NCBI GenBank assembly: GCA_033782935.1
Contig: JAWQEG010003714.1
Location: 1-64,000, forward strand
Origin: Petrolisthes cinctipes
Lineage: Eukaryota > Arthropoda > Malacostraca > Decapoda > Porcellanidae
Direction of reading: 5' to 3'
DNA length: 64,000 nt
Positions 34,115-45,100 of the stretch are shown here, one piece after another. Within the stretch, counting starts at the first letter, position 1; every line of letters begins with the position of its first letter. The notes under the pieces are model-generated. The model was not told where the DNA came from. It was given only the letters and a program-made list of their open reading frames with translations, and did not search any database. The position numbers and the translations under genes were made by a program.

Positions 34115-34424
34115 GGTAAATTTACAGAAGAACTGGGTTCACTATATTGTATATTTCAGTATCATTACCCACTATTTTGGACCATTCTAACACACTTTTC
34201 ATCTATGGTGTTTCTCTCGGAGATGCCCCGTTTTACAAACATAATTTGGAAATTAGTCTAACCTAACCTAGACCACAGCAAGCTACCGGGACCTAACCTG
34301 GGCAAACTACCGGGATATAACTGGGGTAAACTATCATAAAGTGACTGGGGCAAATTTCCAGGACCTAGCCAGATGAGGTAACACTGTGCGATCCTAGCCA
34401 AAAACCCAGTTATTCTGTAATACC
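34115..34424. mobile_element. hAT-like element H-related, copy with AAAATATG duplication
   Basis: GGTAAATTTACAGAAGAACTG to CCCAGTTATTCTGTAATACC, flanked by AAAATATG on both sides (34107-34114, 34425-34432). 310 bp; it belongs to a variant also found at 58989-59342. Confidence 0.88.
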
Positions 34425-34849
34425 AAAATATGGAATGATTGCTTATCAGAAAAGAGTTGGGAAAAAAAATGTGTTTACCATTCTAGTGGCTCTTCTTAAA
34501 CTTTATTGATATTTGTGTTAAGATTTACTCTTGGACAATAGATCCTCCAAGGTAACCAGTATATTTTTGTGGTGTATTAAACGATATTTTAAGTTATTTT
34601 TACCTTCATTTCAATAGGAAACACTATTTTGGACAATATCCCCTACCCACCTATCCAATAAGTGTTGGTAATCATGGGTTTTGGGTGGTGGGAAAACACG
34701 TTAATTTAGCGTAGTTGGTTGCAATTTTGAAATGAAAACACGCCATGAATGTTGAAAATTGGGAAACCTGAGCCAAGTGTTGGCAAAACTTTGCTTGGGT
34801 TTTAAATATACTGAATTTAAATATACTTCTTTTCACTCACTGAATAAGA

Positions 34850-35000
34850 GCTAAGAGTTGAATATTCTAGAATTAGCCAGACCATATTTGACCTGACCTA
34901 ACCTAATCAGGACCGGGGCAAACTGCTGGAATCTAACTGGGGCAGACTACCAGGACCAAACTGGGGTAATCTACAGGGATCTAACCGGGGCAAATTACAT
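34850..35000. repeat. Partial TTAGG-rich repeat (CTAACC/CCGGGGCA)
   Basis: GACCTGACCTAACCTAAT, CCGGGGCAAACTGC and similar phrases match the interiors of the H elements and of the repeat at 58796-59395, without clear ends. Confidence 0.55.
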
Positions 35001-35564
35001 TTAAATACAGTATATTAAATTTATGTATTTCCCACCACTCAAACCCCCTAATTCCCAACACTTTCCCTCAAGATTATTGGAAGGTTGGTAAGGGTTATCT
35101 CTAAAGTACTGTAATGTATTTTCTAATGAATTAGTATCAAAATCATTCAAAACAGATACACAAGAAAAATGTATTGGGTAACTAGGTTTGTGTATTGTGT
35201 TGAACCAGTTGTTTTATTGCAGACTGTCGTAACAAACGCTGAATTACCTCATGGAACCCTGTCACTGTTGCAGTAGGAAAATAAAAAATATACTATTACT
35301 GTAGATGTATATAAATAAAAGCAATATGATACAGTGGTTACAGTATTACAATGTGATTTTGTATCCAGGAGAATGTGCCATAATTCCCTTCTAAGTACAG
35401 TAATTGGACTTAAATACCCTATATGGGGAGATTTCAGTATTTATAAGTAGCAGATGAGTACCCAGTTGTGTACATTTTTTGGTGTAATTTGTCTTGGATT
35501 TCATTACGGATAAAAAAATAAAAAACAAAAACAAAACAAGGAAATAGGTGGGGGAGCTGGTACA

Positions 35565-35570
35565 TTTATT
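35565..35570 (-). promoter_or_regulatory. Candidate polyadenylation signal for gene 2
   Basis: AATAAA on the minus strand, about 380 bp beyond the gene 2 stop. Confidence 0.4.
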
Positions 35571-35945
35571 TTGAGCAAAAAAATAAAATGGAGCTTTGGA
35601 TACTATTTTCCCTTGTGCTTCATTACCTGTTACCCGCTCTTCCCTGCCTTCCTCAAACATTCTGTGCTTATTTCCATCTCTGGTTCATTACCCGTCCCAA
35701 CCCTCCCATCCTTGTCTTCCTCAAGCACTCTTTTTCCCTCTCCACTATATTTCCCATTTCCTCTCCTTTCCCTTTCCTATCATCCATAATTAAACATTCT
35801 CTTAACATTATATTTCCTGCTCCCTCTCCTTTCACTTTCCTCTCCACTGTATTACTTGTCTCCTCTCCTTTCTCATCCCTGTCTACCTTAAGCATTCTTT
35901 TACCATTAATTTCCTGTTCCCTCTGCCTTGCCTTCACTTCCTTTT

Positions 35946-36107
35946 TCAAACATTCTCTGCTACCCATCTGAGGAAGCTGGTGACACGTGTATAGACTCCA
36001 GGGATGCCAGGCTCAGCACACCTGGTACCGAAGCTCACTAACCCCACCACCTGCCACGGTCCTTTGCCACTTTCTCCCTGTATCATCAAAGGACCACCAC
36101 TGTCATC
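35946..36107 (-). CDS. Gene 2 coding exon 12: catalytic Ser, stop
   Basis: 162 nt after CTCCCCCACAG. Reads DDSGGPLMIQ: GAT replaces the usual GGT at the first codon. Later SFGTRC and PGVYTRV; stop TGA at 35946-35948. Confidence 0.93.
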   Translation of the reverse strand, partial: DDSGGPLMIQGESGKGPWQVVGLVSFGTRCAEPGIPGVYTRVTSFLRWVAENV

Positions 36108-39100
36108 CTGTGGGGGAGAGGGGGAATTAAGGAATGGTATATAGCTGTTGGTACTTTAGCTGGGTAATTAATTGTGACAGTAAAGTTGTGAGTTGTGTGT
36201 GTGTATGTTTTTTTTAGTAGTTGTAGCTGACAAATGTGGTACCAGTAGTTACTAGCTTAGTTTATTGTTTCTCTTTCACTGTGTTTGAGGTAAAAATTGT
36301 ATGGGAAAGTGCATCTTATCTAGGTGTCTCAGACAAAGTTGGACATTCTTTTGGACCTCTCTCACACTTTTTATTTCACAGGTGAGGACAGGAAGCAGCC
36401 TTCTTGCCTTTAGTCTTCACTTTCCTTAATATAAAAAAAAAGTCATGCAGTAAAGAGTAGAAGTTCCTTACCTGACAAGCATCCTTGCCCCCTGCAGGGA
36501 AGCCAGCGCAGACCATGGAGTCCATGATGGGTTGGCGGTATGCCTGGTCACAGTTGGTGTTAGACCACACTGGCAGATGTACCTGACGTAGTATTGCTGA
36601 GATGGGACCATTGTACTGCACTGCACCCCAACCTAGAGGAAATGAGGTACAGTACAGAAGAGCCATAATATAACACTAATAAGTTGAAGACCACTAAGTT
36701 TAGCTTAAACTGTACTGACTTGTTTTATGTTATTATTATTATTATTATTTTTTTTAAATACCGGTACCTCAAGTCTGTAGGCTCTCAGTAGCCAGTGACT
36801 TTTGCAAGGGCCCGAGATTGTGTTTGTTTTGTAAAGTTAAACTGAATCAGGACTAGTTGGATTGTGTAGATTTAAACCAATAATTTTTTAGATGGTTTTT
36901 CTGCATTTCCAGTTTTTCAGTCTCTGTAGTATAGGACTGGGTAGGTTACTGCTGGTATATACTGAATTTATGATTCTGTGAATCAAGACCAAAGGTTGGA
37001 CTAATTTTGTTATAATTGAACTTGATTGTGTTAGGTCTGGTTGTGTTTTGGTGGTGTTATGTTTTTGTGTTTTGTGTTATGTGTACAGAAAAGTGTTGTG
37101 TTAGATCTGGTTGTGTTTTGTTGCATTAGGTCTGTTTGTGCTTTGTCTGGTTGTTGTTTTTACTGTTTTGGCTGGGTAGATGGCCTTTACCCCCACAGAA
37201 GCCCAGTAAGCTCTGGTCACTGTGAAAAAACAAATAAATTAAGAAGAGAGGCTGACCCTGTATGCTTGGGCAACCAAAATAAATCTCAAGTAAATGGGAC
37301 CAGGCTCAGAGGACCATGTGTAAACTACAGAATTGTCTTGTATTGTGTTAAGTGTGATTGTGTTGTGATAGGTTTAGATATACAGTATTATGTTATGCTT
37401 TGTTAAATGGTTTGTTATTTGTACAGTGCAGGCAGTGATGTGTTATGATATTCCTTCACTTACCAGCAACGGTAGCCATCTTATTCTCAAGTAGTTCTTC
37501 CTCCTGTGGCAGGCAGATGGGCCTCACATACTGCCCATATCTGAAGGCATTAAAACTTGTATGAAACTTTACTGATTTTTGGGATGATTTTTTTTTTTCT
37601 AGGATTTCTCTTGAGGAATTTGTCTACCATAAATAATATTATATATTAAATACTGTACAGTACAGTACTTTATTTCTATGCAATACAGCAGTAGACTAAT
37701 ATATAATGTTAATAATTCCTAGACATAAATCAATCTCCTTCATGTCCTCACCGGTGAAATGAAGAAATGAGTGAGAGGGACGAGCATAGCTTACCTGACA
37801 GGCTGTGCTAGGGTCAGTAGGGCAATGTCGTTGTTGAAGTTGCGATTCTGGAACTCCGGGTGGACAAGGAATCGTGATACGCGGTGGTTGACATGGAGCG
37901 ATTCATCTGTCCGGTTGAAATTGTGTTCACCCACACGCACCCATATGTCATTTTGGTTGAACCTGTTGTGTGGTGGAGGAGATGAGGTTTTAGCTGCAGT
38001 TGGGTTGGTGTTCCCTCCCCATTTTGATTTAACACGTGTGATGGGGAGGTGAGGTTTTAACTAAAGATGGGTTGGTGTTCCCTCCTAAGTTCATTCTAAA
38101 TCAATGCGTGATGCGTGAAAGGATACAGTACTGGAGAAATTACACTTGCATGACCACAATAAACTTAAACAAATTTCCACAATATTAGATGAAAAGGTTT
38201 TATTCCTACAATTTACATTGACCGATAAAACCTTTTTGTCAACTATTGTGGGAATTTGATTAAGTATGGAAGGAATTAATGGGTGTAATATTTTAAAGTG
38301 GATAAAAACTAAAATGGCAGACTGAATGAATAAATGTTATAACACTAATATGCTGTGGAATGAGGTTAATTGAGTACAGTATGATTTGAATTTAGTTGGT
38401 GTGGATTCTGAATGGGTTACAGTATTTGGCTTGAGTTAACTTTGTGTTTAAAATTCTGATGGTGTTAGTTAAGCTTTAATATGAGAGTTTTCTTGCAACA
38501 TTGTAAATAATTTGGTGTTAGTCCAAGTTAAATTAATTTAGTTTGGTTCTCAAGACATGTGGTAAGCCACTGGTTGTAAATTCAGGATGTCAAAAACTTA
38601 ATGTAAGTTGATGATAATTGCAACAGTCATTATTGATGATTTTGATGATTAAATGTTTAATTCCCCAATTAAGGAGAGAATACACTTAGAACAATGCAAT
38701 GCAGTTATGGCATTTCTTTCCCACAAAAAACTACCTACAAATAACTCTCCTTTGAGAAAACTCACAAAGCAATGCAATTAGAAAGAAGAATACAGGAGCA
38801 GTAGTGCAGTTGCAGCATTCCTTTCCCACAAAAAAAAAATAACCCCAAAAGAAAAAAACTCACGAAGCAATGCAGTGAGCAGCAGTGAGGACATGGAAGG
38901 ATGAGATGAGGGCACCACCACAGTACTGGTTAGGTATAGCTTCCCTACGCAGTATGGACACAATCCATGGGTATTCTCCTGGGTTGGTGAGGAACCCACC
39001 TACTATCCTAGTGTGGATGCGATCACTAACCACTCCACACGCTGTTAACAAAAAGTACCACATTAGTATATTGTGCTGTTCCAAATGTGTCGAGGCATCT

Positions 39101-42100
39101 GGAATGAAATTAGACATGCTTTTAGATCTCTCACTCTTCTCATTTGACAGGTGAGCAGAGTAAGAGGGCTTCTTGCCTTTAGCCTTCACCTCATCTTCTC
39201 CTGAGTAACAAATATACCGTGTTGTGCCAAACTTTGGTTTGAATAGCAGTTGTAATAATTAAGTTTACCCTTTCAAATACAGGTACAGATATTGTGTTCT
39301 CATTCAGTAGCAGATAAACCACACCATATTTTAATAGCAAAATTGTCTGTATTCTCTCCCCCTCTCTCCCTCTCACACACTCCCTTCTTAAGTTATCCAG
39401 TAAGGTACAGTACTAACCAGTATCTCCAGTTAGTTTCTTTTGCAGTGAGCTCAAGTGATTTGGTTTTTGCTGTTGCTGTTTCTGTGGTTGTGGTGGTGTG
39501 GTTGGCCTTGGTTGTGGTTGTGGTGGTCTGGTTGGCTTTGGTTGTGGTTGTGGTAGTGGTAGTGGTTCTGGCTCTGGCTCTGGCTCTGGCTTTGGTGATT
39601 CTCCTGGCAGTAATATAGGGCGTAGTTGAGATTCTTGCTGTGATTGTGATCTTCGTGAGGAAGGGCAGCAAACACCAATGTATCTGGGAGAAAAATACAG
39701 TTGTAAAGACTGGATGGGAGGGAGGAAATATGGGGAGAAGAGGAAAGAAAAGTAGAGAGAAGGAGAAAGGGAAAAGGAATGAATAAATGAGAAGGGGAAG
39801 AAAGCACGAAGGAAAAAGAAGAACAGGTGGCACAGTTGAAGAGAGGAAAGTGATTGACTTGGGTCCAAAGAGAAGCTCAAACCCATAAAGCACTAACTGC
39901 ATCTTTGTAGGCAATATCCCCCTAACTTACAGGGATGATGGGGAGTGTTAACGGAAGATTCACTTGTTGGCAAATTGGAAGGCTACTCTTTCCTCCTAAC
40001 TAGCAAGAACACAGATGCCCAGTGGTACTAATAGGGGATCTATTTCTTGGTATAATTTGGAGGAATCGGACACTTTCCAATTCACCAACAAAAGAAGCTC
40101 CCATTAAGTAAATTAATGTTGTATCAGTTATACATAGTATCAATTATGCATAGAATACTCACACATTATCAATGATACAAGCGTACTGAAGGAAGACCTG
40201 ATAACTACTGCTCAACTCTGGTAATTTACAGTGTAGCAAATGTCGACAATGTCCCGCTTCCTTCCTTGGTGTTTGACACTCTTGGTATGCTTTGTCATGC
40301 TGCAGGGGAGAGTAGCAATTATGGAATAACTGAATGAAAAGGTGAAGAAAGAAGACTGTACAATACTATACAGTCCTTTGCTAGAAAAATCTTATATGTA
40401 CCACAAAAGAGCATGAGACAGAGAGGAGGGACAGCAAACACAAAGGGAAAACACGGAAAGGAGGGATAGTTGATGAAAGAAAAGGGATTAACTCGGGTGC
40501 AAAAGGAAACCAAAAATCCCGTAAAGCATTGGCCACGTCTCAGCAGGCAATATATATCCCTCTACGGGTGGCAAATTGGAAACTAATGATTTCTTCAAAC
40601 TGCGCCAAAAAATTAACAAGGATGTGTATGCTAGTCTTGCGAAATATTATCTGTTATGTCCCCTTCCAAATATAATGTACGGTATAGGTATTACATTAGC
40701 CTTTAGTAGCCTTTTATTGATCAAACTCAGTGTGTTTATAAGATATTCTCACATTTTCTTTGGCTTTGATTTTGCTCCGTGTCCCAGCTCCCATTTTATT
40801 TGTTAACATTCTTTCATTTTAGTACCAAATGTTCAACTGTACTTTGCCTCACCCTGGTATTATAATAGTGAATGATTTTGAAATTTTCACTGTAGTGGAA
40901 TGTTGTGTTATGCTGAGTAGAAGAAATGATGAAGGGAATAGAATACAAATGTCAACAAAATATGTAAAGTACTGTACTATAGAAATGGATCAAACTATTA
41001 GCTTAACGATTAAAAACTCACAGCATTGACGGCAACATTGGCACGAGCCAACGAAGCCTGGTTTGGGGCTTGTTGTTGTTGTTGTTGTCCCCCAAACTGA
41101 CCCGGGTTTGAGACTTGTTGTTGTATGACTTGGTAGGCCTGCTGCAGGTTGTCTGTTGTCATGGGAGAGTCATGTTTGTTACAGTACCTCTGATATGTTA
41201 TTGTACAGCCACAATCAAATATCCACTGACACTTTCCTTCCATCGTGCAAATAAAGCAGTATCATATCAAAATATAGACATACATCACCTTATGTCAATT
41301 CAACCCCTTCAGTTACTGTACTGGCATGAGGTGTTGCAAAATCATACATGTGTTGTTCTTTATTACCAAGATATTTACTACGATGGAAGGAAAGTGTCGG
41401 TGGATATTTGATTGTGGCTGTACATGTAACCCAAAACCTGACTTTCATAATGTACAATATATACAGGAATCTTGGCAAACTCAGTGAGAAATGAGGTGGT
41501 GAGATAAAAGTAAGGGATACATACGATCGGCCTCAGGAATTCATACACAGAGCATTGGTTACAAGGTGTCTTTCTTCTGCACATATTGTAAGGATTGTTT
41601 TACTGATTGAAACAAGTATGTATTAGCCAATTACTAAAAGAGTTTGGTGTTAGGATTTTAATGTACAGTACTGTACTAAATTTTCTAGCTGTTACGAACT
41701 CTTGATGTCACTGTGGTGTACTGTATACAAATTCCTGAGGCCGACTGTATATGGAAGTGAGTAATGTGACTGAGGGAGAGGGGCAAGTGGTGGTGGTGAG
41801 AGATAAGGTGAGGTACTTGTGGCAATTTCATTAGGGTTTATACCAAATGACATAAGATAGCTGCAATTGATATACAGTATTGGTATATAGAAAAATTCAT
41901 AATACATATTGTATATGGGTTCCAGATACATTGTTGCCATTATTTAGCATTAGTACAATACAGTAAGGCAAACAAAACAAGTATGTACCAGGTCATATAT
42001 GTATACAGTATATGGCAATTGGTACAGTTGCGAACGGGAGTTTCTTTACCTCCATGTAGGTCCCTCTGTACCCCAGCACACACTTTCATCTTTGTCGTCA

Positions 42101-45100
42101 TTTATATTACTATCATTCATTCATAACTCTCTTTCATTACAAGGCCAAGGTGTGTGCTTGGATAAGAGGGACCCTCATGGGGGTAAAGGAACTCACTTCC
42201 GCAATGCAACTGTACCATCACATTACAAGAAAATGAACAAATTAAAGAAGACAGGTTTCTCTTATATACAATTAATTTTTTTTTAAATAATGTAGTTCCA
42301 ACTGTATACACATGGTGATGTTTCATTCTTAAGAGGGTAATACACTTTTGGTACATTGGAGTGCCTTGATTCCTCCAAAATTTGCCAGGAAACAGATCTA
42401 GATTAACAAAAAAATAATGGTGGCCTGTTGCTTGGAATAGTTTGGAGGAATCAGTTGCTCCAGATTCACCAACACTGTACTTCCACCATGACGTGTGTGA
42501 GTGTCTAATATCGTACTAAAGTCTGCCTTTTTGCCTCTAACCCTTTACAATTTTTAAAAAGTTAATAATAATGATAAAATTATCAATATTATAATGATAA
42601 TAATAATGAAAATTATAATTATGCTGTACTAATGATAATGCTTAATACTAATGAATAGACATAAAACAAGGAAAGATAATGAGAGTACAATACAGTAGCT
42701 AAACCAAGGTCAGTGTGAGAGGAAGTGAAAATCATTAAAGTGAAACTCATCAACCTTGGTGTACAGTAAGTGTTAGAAATGTGTGTTTAGTGTGTGTAGC
42801 TGGTTAGTACATGTCACAACACTTGTACAGTCACAGTCACAAGTCATGTTACAATTCCTGTTTGGTGGTGTATCCTACTCAAGGGCCGTAGTGTTATAGA
42901 TGAGAATTAGGGTACATTGGAGTGCTTTGATTCCTCCAAAATGTGCCAGGAAACAGGACCAGATGATTGATAATAATGGTGGCCTGTTGCTTGGAATAGT
43001 TAAGAGGAATTGGTTGCTCCAGATTTACCAACACTGTAATTCCCTCTTAATTGATGTTTGTATTTGGCTTCTCAAAAACCGACCCAAAGATTTATGGATT
43101 GTAAAGGAAATTGGATTGTGTATTCTTTGTTTGGCTGTAAACCCAAACCTTTGTCATGGGGGTAATATATTCTTGTTACATTGTAGCTCCTTGATTTCTC
43201 CAAAGTATGTCAGGAAACAGGACCAATGAATGAATAATATAATGGTATCCTGTTGCTTGGAATAGTTTGGAGGAATCATGTGCTCCAGATTAAACACCTA
43301 CAACACTGTACTATATACATGTACCCACTTAATGAAGAAATTATTAGAAGAATACATTAGTACCATATGAAGAGTCTAAGTGTTGTGCCCTGGTGTATGA
43401 GAGAGAGGACAGCAAACATGACACAGAGAGGTTAAAGAGCAGGAAGAGGGAAGTATGATGTACAGTTGCCCACACATGAAACTGGTACACCTTGCTACTT
43501 GTGGGGTAGCTACAACAGGAAGAAAAGTGAGTAAAAGTTATCGTCTGTTGACAGACAGAAAGTAATAATATTATTACTGTCTGCCTGTTAACAAACTATA
43601 ACTTTTGCTCACTTTCCTTCCTATTGTAGCTACCCCACAAATAGCAAAGTGTACCAGTTTCATGTGTGGGCAACAGTACATTTGTATTATGTTAAAAGTC
43701 TTCTATTGTATAAATTATATAATACATACGTATTGGGATAGGTGAAGTGCCTTGGTTTATAAGGGAGAGGGTAGGGTTTAATGAAGTTTGTCCATTGCTG
43801 TTCCCATTAACAGGTACATATTCACCAGTAACTGTGTCTGGAAGAAGGAACAGTCACATACATACTTAGTATGGAGTTAACGGGAGATTCTTTCGAGGGG
43901 ATTTTGGTGGGCTGCTGATTCTTCCAAACTATGCCACGAAACAATTCCCCCATTAAACAAACATGAAAGTCGTCTGTTTCCTGGCATATGTAGTTTAGAG
44001 GAATCACAGACCTTCCAATTCACCAACAAGAGAATCTCCCTTTAAGTATATACAGTATTGTACAGTACTGTAGTTGTCTGTGAATTATTTAGAATAACAA
44101 TTACCTTTACTATACATGTATCAGGAATATTATTATTAGCTGATTTGAATAGTACAGATCCCAACTCAATAAGGGAGCCAGTACATTTTAACATGGCAAA
44201 AATGTACTGGCTCCCTTATTAAATTTCCTGGCTTTTTCAGTAAATGTAATGCAGTCCAAGATATATTAAATAAAAAATTACACAGGTACTTATCTTAAAC
44301 TCAGAAATAAACACTGGAATGTATGCAAAACATGGATCTAACTTAGGCCATATTACTTAGAAGGGAATTACTGTACTGTAGTTAGTGCATTTTTGCCAGG
44401 ATAAAAATTAACTCATTATCGTTCCTTCAGGTAGCCATGGTAGTAGAAGAGTCTCCGATTATTCCTGTTTTGACATTTCCTCTACATAATGAAGCCCAAA
44501 TCTTCCCTTGACACTTCCTTTTCTTCATGTATTCTTCCACCCTTACCCAAGTTAATGGTGGTGGTGGTGGTGGTCTCCCTTTAATATCAGACCCTTTAAT
44601 CTCATTCCCATGCACTGCCTTTTTTTGTGTTGTTAGGAATATTACTGGACTAACACCAGGCAGTTTTATGTGTAAAGATTGTCCAAGAGTTTAGAGTTGT
44701 TTCAAGGAGTGTTAAAACTTTTTATACTTACCTCTCACAAAAGTCTGAGGTCCAAAGGAGTTGCCATTTCCCACTTCAAAACCTGGAGTTAAATGGAAAG
44801 GAGTGATTATTGTGTTATTCCTGATGTACAGTATTATCATGGGTGAGCTTCAAAGACATCCACATTGGTTTGTAAAGGCCATGAGCTGCTGAGTAGATAA
44901 AGCCAACAAGTCTATTGCAATTACTTTGATTCTTATGAACTCTATCAGTGCTGTACATTACTAACTTAGCTCAGGAGTGCATGCATTATTCACCAAGGTA
45001 CTCATCATCGTGTGCAAGAACATTCATGGTGTTGACGATGGTGTGGTACTGGTATGATGACTCTATTGTTTGTCTATGGAGTCATCGTACTGGCACCACA

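Larger units (their letters stand above)
31279..35945. other. Convergent intergenic region between genes 1 and 2
   Basis: Contains the 3' flanks of both genes, a degraded B element, a nested pair of hAT-like elements, a third hAT-like copy and partial TTAGG-rich repeats. I found no exon. Confidence 0.7.

Noticed and set aside
41519..41584. Possible clip-like exon on the minus strand reading CRRKTPCNQCSVYEFLRP
   Set aside because: It has plausible splice sites but would need phase 2 in and phase 0 out, while its neighbours 43730-43837 and 41022-41152 join directly in phase 1. Including it breaks the frame.
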